A DNA stretch of 33,335 nt from Oscillospiraceae bacterium (GTDB taxonomy: Bacteria; Bacillota; Clostridia; Oscillospirales; Oscillospiraceae), in the NCBI GenBank assembly GCA_009784725.1, contig WQXS01000022.1:1-33335 (forward strand), written 5' to 3'. Each line of letters starts with the position of its first letter. Positions within the stretch are counted from its first letter, which is position 1. The notes under the pieces were generated by a model. The model did no database searches and was not told the DNA's origin. It saw nothing but the letters and a program-made list of their open reading frames with translations. Made by a program: the position numbers and the translations under genes. Shown piece by piece: positions 7,492 to 15,303 of the stretch.

Positions 7492-8448
7492 TCATTCAAC
7501 CAGCCATGCTGCCTCCTCCGGTGTGATTTCAACATCCAGTGCTTTGACCGCCGAATTGATTTCCAAAAGACTTTCCGCACCCAATAATGCATAGACATCT
7601 AACTCGCCTGCAAAGCAATATGCGATAGCAATTTCTGCAACGGTTACGCCTTTTTTCTCCGCCAGAGTATATGCCTTATCGAGCCGCTTGAAATTAACGG
7701 GATGACAATATGCATACTTACATACATCATCCAGTTTATCCGTATCGGGTGAGTAATCCGATGATGTTACCCTACCGCTGAAAAACCCGCGGGCAATACT
7801 CGAATATGCAAATACCGGCATATTATTTTCAACATACCACTTTCGTACCACGTCATTTTCCGGACCGCTTATTGAAATACATCCGTCTCCCCAAGGGTTT
7901 TCCACCTGTACGGCAAGACCGTAGTTCGGACTTGACGCAGTAAAAGGTGTAAGACCTTTTTCCAATGCATAATTATTTGCCTCGGTAAAACGCTCTACAG
8001 TCCAGTTTGACCCCCCGATTGCCTTAATAGCTCCTGAGCCGACATACCTGTTTAATGTATCCATAATATCGGAAACCGGAACAGTCAAATCATCACGGTG
8101 CAGCATATAAATATCGATATAGTCCGTCTGCAGCTGCCGAAGCGAGTTTTCGATATCTTCAGCAAGCTTGGCTGCCGGAACCCTGCTTCCGTTTTCATCC
8201 GGATGCGCTCCTTTTGTGATAATAACAACATCACTGCGATTATCCCGTTCCTTCATCCATTTACCGATATTCGGCTCACTCCCGTAAACCTTGGCGGTAT
8301 CAAAGGTTGTGATTCCGTTTTCCATCGCTGAATCAAGCAGACTAAATACCCTGTCATAACTCCCGTTTTCATCAGGATGAATTATCATCGTACCAAAAAT
8401 TATGCGTGAAATTTCCTTGTCAATACCGGCAATTCTCCCATACTTCAT
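7492..8448 (-). CDS. aldo/keto reductase family oxidoreductase
   Basis: Numbered from the ATG at 8448 (318 residues), the protein carries the aldo/keto reductase tetrad in order: D50 and Y55 in TFDTAKVYG, K79 in IITKGAHP, and H117 in YMLHRDD. It should be a cytosolic NAD(P)H-dependent TIM-barrel enzyme acting on a carbonyl or sugar-derived substrate. The start at 8448 is chosen because GGAG lies nine bases before it; an in-frame ATG at 8463 lacks a site. The gene follows the Gfo/Idh/MocA gene by about 20 bases, so the two are probably cotranscribed and may act on related sugar substrates (inference). The substrate cannot be read from the sequence. Confidence 0.85.
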   Translation of the reverse strand: MKYGRIAGIDKEISRIIFGTMIIHPDENGSYDRVFSLLDSAMENGITTFDTAKVYGSEPNIGKWMKERDNRSDVVIITKGAHPDENGSRVPAAKLAEDIENSLRQLQTDYIDIYMLHRDDLTVPVSDIMDTLNRYVGSGAIKAIGGSNWTVERFTEANNYALEKGLTPFTASSPNYGLAVQVENPWGDGCISISGPENDVVRKWYVENNMPVFAYSSIARGFFSGRVTSSDYSPDTDKLDDVCKYAYCHPVNFKRLDKAYTLAEKKGVTVAEIAIAYCFAGELDVYALLGAESLLEINSAVKALDVEITPEEAAWLVE

Positions 8449-8468
8449 ATCATCACTCTCCATACAAA

Positions 8469-9452
8469 CTATCTGTCATCAGACGGATACTTTAGTCCCC
8501 ACAAACCGCGAAGCGTATCGCTTAGCCCGGTAATTGCCAGTGTTTCAGCATGCGGCATCAGCCGGCACTCAATTTCACCTGCACGGACAGCCTCCATCAC
8601 TGCCATAATTTCATAATTATACCCGTTCCCGTCCTTTTCCGAAAAAGTGACAGGCTGTTCACCGTCAATAAACAGCGTTGCACTGTCGGTATTCCAAAAG
8701 TTTTTGATGCAAATACTTCCCTTTTCTCCGAAAATATTCAAATCATGATATGTTGCAGTTCGCACACCGCACGAAAGAACAGCAATTTGCCCGCTCTTGT
8801 ACCGAAGCAGCATTGCGGCCTGCTCATCAACACCTGTTTTCCCGATATCGGCAACACCGGTGATAGTCTCCGGTTCATATCCGAAAAGCATTGTCGCCAT
8901 ACTGAGCGTATAACATCCGACATCAAGAAGACCACCGCCGCCAAGTTCTTTTTTTAAGAGACGGGATTCAGGGTCAAAATCAATCCTAAATGAAAAATCA
9001 CAATGAATCATTCGGACATCACCGATTTTGCCCTTTTCGATCCAGCTCACGGCTTCTTTAATTGCCGGTAAAAACCGGGTCCAATGAGCCTCCATGATAA
9101 ACACACCTTTTTCCTGCGCAGCAGAAATCATGGTCAAGGCTTCTTTTTTATTGACGGCAAACGGTTTTTCGCACAGCACATTCAACCCGTTATTTATACA
9201 AAGCATTGCAGCATCAAAATGCATAGGATGCGGAGTGCTGATATATACACAGTCTATTTCCTTGTCCTTTACCAGCTCCTCATAACTGCCGTACGCTTTC
9301 ACCGCGCTATATTTTGCCGCAAAAGCTTCTGCTCTTTCCATGCTGCGTGACCCTACCGCATAAAGCTTTGCACCCTGTGCAGATGATATCCCTTCGGCAA
9401 ATTTATTGGCTATAGAACCCGGCCCAAGAATCGCCCACTTAAATTCAGACAT
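8469..9452 (-). CDS. Gfo/Idh/MocA family NAD(P)-dependent oxidoreductase
   Basis: About 327 residues from the ATG at 9452, which has GGAGGG five bases ahead; the longer TTG reading at 9464 would include this ribosome site and is unlikely. The N-terminus KWAILGPGSIANKFAEGI is a Rossmann nucleotide-binding motif. CEKPFAVN carries the conserved EKP of the family, and GGGLLDVGCYTLSMA is the typical block before the active-site helix. The family oxidises or reduces sugars and inositols, and dihydrodiols, with NAD(P). The likely promoter lies at 9516-9544. It forms a two-gene unit with the aldo/keto reductase. The real substrate is unknown. Confidence 0.85.
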   Translation of the reverse strand: MSEFKWAILGPGSIANKFAEGISSAQGAKLYAVGSRSMERAEAFAAKYSAVKAYGSYEELVKDKEIDCVYISTPHPMHFDAAMLCINNGLNVLCEKPFAVNKKEALTMISAAQEKGVFIMEAHWTRFLPAIKEAVSWIEKGKIGDVRMIHCDFSFRIDFDPESRLLKKELGGGGLLDVGCYTLSMATMLFGYEPETITGVADIGKTGVDEQAAMLLRYKSGQIAVLSCGVRTATYHDLNIFGEKGSICIKNFWNTDSATLFIDGEQPVTFSEKDGNGYNYEIMAVMEAVRAGEIECRLMPHAETLAITGLSDTLRGLWGLKYPSDDR

Positions 9453-9515
9453 ACAACCCTCCAAAATTCATTAATTAATTACATCCCTTAAATACCCGAA
9501 GTTAACCTTGCATTA

Positions 9516-9544
9516 ATGATACATGCCGCCGCACTTATATACAA
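9516..9544 (-). promoter_or_regulatory. probable promoter of the oxidoreductase pair
   Basis: On the minus strand, TTGTAT (9539-9544), a 17-base spacer and TATCAT (9516-9521) precede the gene by about 63 bases. Both hexamers differ from consensus, so this is moderate evidence. The rest of the 9465-9721 gap is AT-rich, with a possible TATAAT at about 9636 for the plus-strand gene and nothing else that I can identify. Confidence 0.4.
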
Positions 9545-9721
9545 GCGAAATTTAACAGATAAAATAATCCGGGCAAAATAATTCAGTAATTTTTCAAAAA
9601 ACACTAAACTTCCCCGAAAACATTCCGATATACTATATAATGTGTAATTTCACAGCCGCCAACACAAAGTGATGACAGATAATCAAAAGGTGCGAGGTCT
9701 TAAAGAGGGAGCTAACATCAA

Positions 9722-10972
9722 ATGAGGACTACACTGTTCAAAACAGCATCAAAAATAATTATGCTTACACTTATTGCATTTATTGCAATCAGTGTTTTCG
9801 TTGATTTCAAAGCCGGCATGTATTTTGTAGGTGGTTCCGAAGGCAAACGCTCGGAAGAACAACGCGAAAACAACCAACTGTCAGCTAACAATAAAGTTCA
9901 TGTATCAAACCAAAGCAATACAGGCACTCAAATCAGCACAACCAACACAAACAATCAAACCGCTCTGTCAAACCAAACAAACGGAGCAAGCACCTCTACG
10001 GTAAACAACGGATTTGAATTTCTAAGAAATACAAGCATCAACCCGCTCACAGGCCTCCCGTCAGCAGGTGATATTGCAAAAAACAGACCTGTTGCCATAT
10101 CAATAAGCAATCAACGTGACGCTCTTCCGACAAATGCAACAAACGGTATTTCCGAAGCCGATATTGTTTATGAGTTTCTTGTAGAAGGCGGCGGAACACG
10201 TTTTATAGGAATATTTCAGGATTTCACCAACGTAGGTGTTGTAGGAAGCATCCGCAGTGCAAGACATTATATGGTGGAAATAATTGAAGCATATGATGCA
10301 CTCTTCATTCACGCAGGCGGCAGCCCGCTCGGGTTTGAAGAAATTGACAACCGCGGAATTACAGCTTTTGACGCAGTCAGAGGACGCAGAGCACAAATCT
10401 TCAACAGAGACGTAAACAGAATTCCCGGACATACTGTACTTAATTATCACGGGCAAACAACATCGGGCGCACTCTTTTCAAAGCATCTCCCGACATATGA
10501 TATCAGACTCACACACTCCGACAGATTTATCCAAGCACTGTTCTTTTCCGATAACCCAATTCCGTCGGGTAAAAGCGCACAGAGCGTTACTGCAAGATTT
10601 TCAGCAGCAAAAAGCAGCATCTTTTCATATGACAGCACCAAGAATCTTTACTTCATGAGCCAGTACGGCAGTCAGTTTAAAGATGCAAACAACAATGCTC
10701 CGGTTGCGTTTACAAATCTGTTAATTCTCGAAACACCGGTCTCCGACCTTGTCGGGCACGGTGAAGGTGCAGGAAGACAGGACATGAGTACGGTAGGCAG
10801 AGGCACCGGATACTTTGTAAGCGCAGGCAAATACATCAATATTAACTGGTTCAGAGCAGATAAAGCATCACAATATATATACGCCGATGAAAATGGCAAC
10901 ATAATCGACCTCGGCCGCGGCAAAACATATATCGCAATCGTTCCCGAAGGTGCAAACACAGTAATTAATTAA
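9722..10972 (+). CDS. DUF3048 (YerB-like) membrane-anchored extracellular protein
   Basis: A 416-residue protein with an N-terminal hydrophobic helix (IIMLTLIAFIAISVFV) that has no lipobox Cys, so it is probably a membrane anchor or an uncleaved signal. A linker of about 70 residues rich in Asn, Thr, Ser and Gln follows. The conserved domain begins at NPLTGLP and continues RPVAISISNQRDALPTNA, ISEADIVYEFLVEGGGTR and VGSIRSARHYMVEI, the hallmark of DUF3048 proteins; B. subtilis YerB is the best-known member. The C-terminal half has the DUF3048_C type of strands ending in the GRGKTYIAIVP segment. The molecular function is unknown. It stands alone between an oxidoreductase pair and a strong terminator. 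AAAGAGGGAG lies just ahead of the ATG. Confidence 0.85.
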   Translation: MRTTLFKTASKIIMLTLIAFIAISVFVDFKAGMYFVGGSEGKRSEEQRENNQLSANNKVHVSNQSNTGTQISTTNTNNQTALSNQTNGASTSTVNNGFEFLRNTSINPLTGLPSAGDIAKNRPVAISISNQRDALPTNATNGISEADIVYEFLVEGGGTRFIGIFQDFTNVGVVGSIRSARHYMVEIIEAYDALFIHAGGSPLGFEEIDNRGITAFDAVRGRRAQIFNRDVNRIPGHTVLNYHGQTTSGALFSKHLPTYDIRLTHSDRFIQALFFSDNPIPSGKSAQSVTARFSAAKSSIFSYDSTKNLYFMSQYGSQFKDANNNAPVAFTNLLILETPVSDLVGHGEGAGRQDMSTVGRGTGYFVSAGKYININWFRADKASQYIYADENGNIIDLGRGKTYIAIVPEGANTVIN

Positions 10973-11013
10973 ACAAAGAATATACATCTCATCCTTTATC
11001 ATATCTCCATAAT

Positions 11014-11043
11014 CGCAAAAACCGCCAAAAGGCGGTTTTTGCG
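11014..11043. terminator. strong bidirectional hairpin terminator
   Basis: CGCAAAAACCGCC (11014-11026) pairs perfectly with GGCGGTTTTTGCG (11031-11043) around an AAAA loop. The A- and T-runs inside the stem give a U-tract in both directions, so it can end both the DUF3048 gene and the convergent zinc-ribbon gene. Confidence 0.85.
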
Positions 11044-11058
11044 TTGTTCTATGAAAAG

Positions 11059-11454
11059 CTACGACTCCGAAATCAACCATTCCCAACACTTCGGGCAGGT
11101 TATCCGTATCTTACCTTTCCCTTTCGGCACACGCAGTTTTGTCTTACATGTCGGGCATTTATAGTACTTGTATTTTCTTTTATCATTAATCCACACGATT
11201 ATGTTTTTAATCTTCATTCTTACAGGCCACCAATAACGTAAAAACTTATCGTTCTCGGCACGGCGGCGGGTTATATTGCGTGAAAGCATCCTGAAAATCA
11301 CAAGACCGAATACCAAATATGAAATATACAAAAGAGGAACATGCCATAAAATAATGTTAAGAAGCGACAGAATAAACGCAATAATAATCATTGCGATACC
11401 GAGATGATCAGGCCCGTATCTGCCAATCATAAACCTGTGCAAAAAGTTTCGCAT
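11059..11454 (-). CDS. small membrane protein with C-terminal zinc ribbon
   Basis: A 131-residue protein. Residues 18-56 hold two closely spaced hydrophobic segments (IAMIIIAFILSLLNIIL and PLLYISYLVFGLVIF), followed by a basic stretch (RNITRRRAENDKFLR). The C-terminus has a treble or ribbon-type zinc site, C100-x2-C103 and C120-x2-C123, in a basic context (KYYKCPTCKTKLRVPKGKGKIRITCPKC). Such two-helix plus zinc-ribbon proteins are common in Clostridia and uncharacterised; the ribbon should face the cytosol by the positive-inside rule. The gene converges on the DUF3048 gene at a shared terminator. No function is proposed. Confidence 0.7.
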   Translation of the reverse strand: MRNFLHRFMIGRYGPDHLGIAMIIIAFILSLLNIILWHVPLLYISYLVFGLVIFRMLSRNITRRRAENDKFLRYWWPVRMKIKNIIVWINDKRKYKYYKCPTCKTKLRVPKGKGKIRITCPKCWEWLISES

Positions 11455-11511
11455 CCGAACATCCCCCTTGAATGCTGCGAGAAAGTGTTATTGCAGGTGT
11501 CGCTCAAACCA

Positions 11512-11534
11512 GACACGAGAACCGTCCCCTTGTC
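11512..11534. repeat. REP-like palindromic element, copy 1
   Basis: A 23-base element that starts GACACGAGAACC and ends GTCCCCTTGTC, lying 5 bases from a near-identical second copy. As RNA from the minus strand it folds into a hairpin with G-U pairs. GAACCGTCCC-type elements like this are scattered in many Clostridia genomes (recognition, not a search). Confidence 0.6.
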
Positions 11535-11539
11535 TTACA

Positions 11540-11562
11540 GACACGAGAACCGTCCCCGTGTC
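11540..11562. repeat. REP-like palindromic element, copy 2
   Basis: The same element with ends GACACG and CGTGTC, so the outer six bases pair perfectly. The two inner A-C mismatches become G-U pairs in the minus-strand RNA, leaving a 3-base loop. It sits 3 bases after the end of the uridine-kinase-like gene and could mark the 3' end of that operon's transcript. Confidence 0.6.
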
Positions 11563-11565
11563 ACA

Positions 11566-12504
11566 TTAAGAGTAAATTCCGCCTCCGATAAATTCACGTA
11601 AAATGGATTCTGCGGGGACAACCGAGGAATCAATTTCCTTAAACTCCTTTAGTGCGGGCAGCAGAGCCCTAAGCTCATCAAGGCGCTCCGTTCCGTCGGG
11701 TACTTCGCTTATCGCCTTATAAGCAAGCTTCTTCATAATCGGCACCTCATATGCCATTGATGAATCAAACAGCAAATCCGCTTTATATTTAAACGGCGAA
11801 ATATATTTCTTCTCACCGTCGCGCACATTTGCCCACATTTTTAAGGTTCTCGATGCACCCATTCCCCGGAAAAGCTCATCCCGCACAACCCTGCGAAGAA
11901 GCCTTGTCCACGTCCGCTTAAAACAAACCTCATGATTTTCCTCTATATCCGAGCGTGCACTTATATAGAGCTTAAACGCATTCGGATGTTCATTTGCAAG
12001 CATATCATTAAGTGCGTGAATACCTTCAAAAATAACAATTTCATCCTTTGCAAGCTTAAGAGGTTTGCATTTTGCCGGGTCTCTGTCTTGGATGTTAAAG
12101 CAAAAATACGGAATTATGACCTCCTCACCCCGGTCCAGCTTTGTATAGTGTTCATTTAATAAATCCAAATCAAGGCAATATGGGGACTCAAGGTCATGCT
12201 CACCGTCGTCGGTGCGGGGAGCCGCTTCCCTGTCACTTGAAAGAAAGTACATATCCATTGAAATCACATGCGCATAAATCCCGAGGTTTTTTATTGCGTC
12301 GCATATTTTTAAGGCAGTAGTTGTCTTGCCTGACCCAGACGGTCCGGACAAAAAAACAACACGGCTTATCTCAGCTCTTTCGGCTATTCCCGCTGCAGCT
12401 TCCATTACCTTTCTGTTGTAAATAGCTTCACACTCAAGCGCAAAATCCTTAGGGTCATCTGTAGCACGTTTATTAATTTCTTCAATATTATAAGGATACG
12501 GCAT
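11566..12504 (-). CDS. uridine-kinase/phosphoribulokinase-family nucleoside kinase
   Basis: A 312-residue P-loop kinase. Walker A is FLSGPSGSGKTTTALKI (about residues 51-67). The following YAHVISMDMYFLSSDR block holds the conserved Asp of uridine kinases; then come a DLESPYCLDLDLL segment and the EIVIFEGIHALND block, which is the Walker B-like signature of the PRK/Udk family. The predicted reaction is ATP-dependent phosphorylation of a nucleoside such as uridine or cytidine, in the cytosol. Many Clostridia carry a longer version with N-terminal TGS and threonyl-tRNA-synthetase-like domains; this one is the kinase domain alone. Its start overlaps the end of the hemZ-like gene by 17 bases, and it is the last gene of a five-gene operon. 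Confidence 0.8.
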   Translation of the reverse strand: MPYPYNIEEINKRATDDPKDFALECEAIYNRKVMEAAAGIAERAEISRVVFLSGPSGSGKTTTALKICDAIKNLGIYAHVISMDMYFLSSDREAAPRTDDGEHDLESPYCLDLDLLNEHYTKLDRGEEVIIPYFCFNIQDRDPAKCKPLKLAKDEIVIFEGIHALNDMLANEHPNAFKLYISARSDIEENHEVCFKRTWTRLLRRVVRDELFRGMGASRTLKMWANVRDGEKKYISPFKYKADLLFDSSMAYEVPIMKKLAYKAISEVPDGTERLDELRALLPALKEFKEIDSSVVPAESILREFIGGGIYS

Positions 12505-13660
12505 TTTCTCTTATTCTCCCTGCTTTTTCATTCATTTTTTCAGTCATATCAATGTATTCGCGAGGGTATTTTGCATTAAAAATCCTTTCGATTCTTCCGT
12601 CCGAAGTCACAAGCTTGGTTACTCCGCCTCCGCCGAGCGCAAGCACCGTGCAAAGCTCATCCATCATACACTTGTTATATATTCCCTCATGTCCGGGAAG
12701 GCTCCAGCCCGTATTTTCATATCCCCCCGAAATGTATTTCTGCCTGTATATATAATAAGGATTATACATTGACTCCCGCAGTCTTTTTAATGAATAACCG
12801 AGCATCTCTCCGACCTCTGCTCCGTCCGGGACCGACGTATTTTCAAGCATTATACGCGACCCTTTTTTAAGTGATAGCGTATGAACCGTAACATTTTCCG
12901 GCATAAGCTCAAGAATCGAATCCAGTGACTTACTAAAACCATCAACAGTGTCGGAAGGCAGTCCGGCAATCAAATCCATATTAAGAGCCGCTTTTGATTT
13001 GCGGATAAGCTTCACTGCATCATATACATCCTTCGTACTGTGTTTTCGCCCTATCGCAGATAAAACATCCTCGGACATCGACTGCGGATTTATGCAAATC
13101 CGGTCTGCACCGTGTGATATTATAGTTTCAAGTTTATCTGCCGTAATTGTATCGGGACGCCCTGCTTCAACCGTATATTCGAGTAATGAAGATAAATCAA
13201 AGGATTTTTCAAGAGCAGCCATAACGGCTTCAAGCGTTGCATCATCGAGCGAGGTTGGTGTGCCTCCGCCGATATAAACACATACGATTCGTAACCCAAG
13301 CTCAAGCACAAGCTTTGACATCGTATCGATTTCCCGCAGCAATGTTTCGGTAAACGGTTTAATCAGAGAAAAAGAACGCTCAACACTGTTACTTACAAAA
13401 CTGCAATATGCACACCTTGTCGGACAAAACGGAATCCCTACATATAATGCTATATCCTTTGGTCCGAGTGATTTTTTTAGTCTTACCGCAGCCTCGGCGG
13501 TTTCGAGACAAATTCCCGCTCTGTCAGGTAAAACCAGATACTTCTGCTTTAGAATATTAAGGACAGAATCTGCACTCTCCCCCGAGATAAGCAGCTTTTC
13601 TGCAACCTTGGAAGGACGGATTCCCGTAAGTGTACCCCATGGTTTAACTTCCTGTTGCAT
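12488..13660 (-). CDS. hemZ: HemZ-type radical SAM coproporphyrinogen dehydrogenase-like protein, N-terminally short
   Basis: A 390-residue radical SAM protein. The cluster-binding motif C79-x3-C83-x2-C86 (FCPTRCAYCSF) is intact. VYIGGGTPTSL, TVEAGRPDTI and NMDLIAGLPSDT are the usual blocks of the HemN/HemW/HemZ family. The N-terminal KPWGTLTGIRPSKVAEK is specific to HemZ, where it normally follows a domain of about 100 residues; B. subtilis HemZ is about 500 residues long. Here that domain is absent and the ATG overlaps the end of the MBL hydrolase gene by 17 bases. HemZ is thought to convert coproporphyrinogen III to protoporphyrinogen without oxygen, but a related SAM-radical role such as that of HemW is also possible. 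No other haem genes are near. Confidence 0.7.
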   Translation of the reverse strand: MQQEVKPWGTLTGIRPSKVAEKLLISGESADSVLNILKQKYLVLPDRAGICLETAEAAVRLKKSLGPKDIALYVGIPFCPTRCAYCSFVSNSVERSFSLIKPFTETLLREIDTMSKLVLELGLRIVCVYIGGGTPTSLDDATLEAVMAALEKSFDLSSLLEYTVEAGRPDTITADKLETIISHGADRICINPQSMSEDVLSAIGRKHSTKDVYDAVKLIRKSKAALNMDLIAGLPSDTVDGFSKSLDSILELMPENVTVHTLSLKKGSRIMLENTSVPDGAEVGEMLGYSLKRLRESMYNPYYIYRQKYISGGYENTGWSLPGHEGIYNKCMMDELCTVLALGGGGVTKLVTSDGRIERIFNAKYPREYIDMTEKMNEKAGRIRENAVSL

Positions 13661-14288
13661 GCTTCATATATCTGTTAAAGCTGCGCTCATAACCGAGTGT
13701 TGATGCTTCGGCATGACCGGGATAAACCTCATAATCACCGTCAAACTCTGCAAGCCTTTTAAGCGATCTCATCATTGTATCCTCATCCCCGCCTTCAAGA
13801 TCTGTTCTTCCGCATTCGAGGCGGAAAAGTGTATCCCCTGTGAACAAGGCATCCTCACACTGCAGTGTAACCGACCCAAGCGAATGCCCCGGTGTTTCAA
13901 AAACTTTAAACCTTAAGCTTCCGATATCAATAACATCACCCTCGGAATAAAAAGTAAGCTTCCCGTTATCATCAAGCTTATGTCTGCTGCTACCCGCAGA
14001 TATACCGCCTGCTCCTGCGGTGTTTTGACCGCTTCGGTTAACTTCGCTTTCATGAATATATGCAGCTGCTCCCGTATCTTCAAGAACCGCATCAAGTGCC
14101 ATATGATGGTCATAATGCCCGTGCGTTAGAAAAACAGCAACAGGAGTTAGTCCGTTTGACTCAATATAATCGAGAATTTCATTTGAATCGGCTCCCGGGT
14201 CGATAACAGCACATTTTTTTGAATCCTCATCGGTCACAATATAACAATTCGTTTCAAGCATCCCGACAGGCAGCGTTTTAATCAGCAT
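13644..14288 (-). CDS. metallo-beta-lactamase-fold hydrolase, glyoxalase II-like
   Basis: A 214-residue protein with the dinuclear metal site motif THGHYDHH (H56, H58, D60, H61). An N-terminal NCYIVTDEDSKKCAVIDPG block precedes it, and downstream metal ligands appear in ETPGHSLGSV, LFTGDTLF and VYPGHAE. This is the single-domain bacterial type often annotated as hydroxyacylglutathione hydrolase-like; in Clostridia the true thioester substrate is unknown. It lies 15 bases after the helicase loader gene and overlaps the hemZ-like gene by 17 bases, so translation may be coupled. The same gene next to HemZ is a common Clostridia arrangement to my knowledge. Cytosolic; no signal peptide. Confidence 0.8.
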   Translation of the reverse strand: MLIKTLPVGMLETNCYIVTDEDSKKCAVIDPGADSNEILDYIESNGLTPVAVFLTHGHYDHHMALDAVLEDTGAAAYIHESEVNRSGQNTAGAGGISAGSSRHKLDDNGKLTFYSEGDVIDIGSLRFKVFETPGHSLGSVTLQCEDALFTGDTLFRLECGRTDLEGGDEDTMMRSLKRLAEFDGDYEVYPGHAEASTLGYERSFNRYMKHATGS

Positions 14289-14303
14289 TTATAATAATCC
14301 TCC

Positions 14304-15290
14304 CTAAAGAACATTTCTTTTTTTCCTGATATCATCTCCGTAAAATGTAAGAACCTGATATTCACCTTCAAGACGTGACATTATCTGCTCCGAATATTTT
14401 CGTCTCAGCTCATCAATTGTCAGATTCGAATTAATCAAGGTTTTCCTGTTTGTTATCAGGCGTGTATTAATAATCTCGTATAAACTTGATATCGTAAACG
14501 AAGTGGTCATTTCCGTGCCCAAGTCATCTATTATGAGCAGTTCGCATTCAAGGTATCTTTTTGTTTCGTTGCGTATCCCCTCAATATCGTCCGTTCTGTT
14601 GAATTTTGCATCTTCAAACTTGGAAAATACCGAAGCGGCGGTGTCATATACAACAGAAAACCCGTTTTCCGAAACAACTCTTGCAATACAGGCCGATAAA
14701 AAAGTTTTACCGAGACCCGGAGAACCGTTAAAAAACAGATTTTTTGATTTCGCACTGAAATTTCGTGCATATTCAACACATATTTCAAAGACCATCTCCA
14801 TGCTCCGGCGCGGTGAGCCTGTACCTGCGGAAACGGAATCATCGTAATATGAAAGAGAAAAGCTTTCAAAATTTTCAGTTCCGAGCTTAAAAAGGTTGCT
14901 TAGCGACACACGCTGTTCTTCCTTATAAATATCCTCAAGACAACAACACATTGAATTATTGACAAAACCCGTATCATGACATTTTGGGCACATATAATCA
15001 TCGTCAAGATAATCCTTCGCAAACCCTGCTGCCGTAAGCTCGGCGATACGCTCCTCCTGCAGTTTTACGTTATTCAGGCGTATTTCCTCAAGCCCGTCAG
15101 ACGACGGAGCACCCAAAGCAACACCAACAAGCTGTGCCATTGTTGCCCGTAAGCTGTTGTCAATATCCCGCACACGAGGAGCCGCCGCATAAACCTTTTC
15201 AAGCCTGCGTCCGAGCCGTTCATCCTTTTGTCTGCGTTTTTCCTCAAGTTTGTTTTTTGCCCGGGCAAGTATCCTACCGTCTATTGCCAT
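14304..15290 (-). CDS. DnaC/DnaI-type replicative helicase loader ATPase
   Basis: A 328-residue AAA+ protein. The N-terminal half carries a Cys cluster (C101-P-K-C104-H-D-T-G and C115-C-C-L) of the type found in DnaI-like loaders. The ATPase half has Walker A FFNGSPGLGKTFLSACI near residue 190, Walker B ELLIIDDLGTEMTT and a sensor segment LINSNLTIDEL. The family loads the replicative DNA helicase at the origin. Its position directly downstream of a DnaD-domain gene (13 bases) agrees with the primosome role of the Bacillota DnaB/DnaD/DnaI set. Homologues in transposons (IstB) share the ATPase, but no transposase gene is near, so a chromosomal loader is the better reading. Confidence 0.85.
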   Translation of the reverse strand: MAIDGRILARAKNKLEEKRRQKDERLGRRLEKVYAAAPRVRDIDNSLRATMAQLVGVALGAPSSDGLEEIRLNNVKLQEERIAELTAAGFAKDYLDDDYMCPKCHDTGFVNNSMCCCLEDIYKEEQRVSLSNLFKLGTENFESFSLSYYDDSVSAGTGSPRRSMEMVFEICVEYARNFSAKSKNLFFNGSPGLGKTFLSACIARVVSENGFSVVYDTAASVFSKFEDAKFNRTDDIEGIRNETKRYLECELLIIDDLGTEMTTSFTISSLYEIINTRLITNRKTLINSNLTIDELRRKYSEQIMSRLEGEYQVLTFYGDDIRKKRNVL

Positions 15291-15303
15291 TAATTATCTA
15301 CCT

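Noticed and set aside
8550-8957. Plus-strand frame of 135 codons opposite the Gfo/Idh/MocA gene
   Set aside because: Lies fully inside a well-supported coding region on the other strand and has no family pattern.
11460-11565. Two 23-bp repeats as a CRISPR array
   Set aside because: Only two copies with a 5-base gap, and the repeats are themselves palindromic; no cas genes.
14304-15290. Helicase loader gene as an IstB-type transposon helper
   Set aside because: No IstA-type transposase is adjacent, the protein has the DnaI-like Cys cluster, and it follows a DnaD-domain gene.
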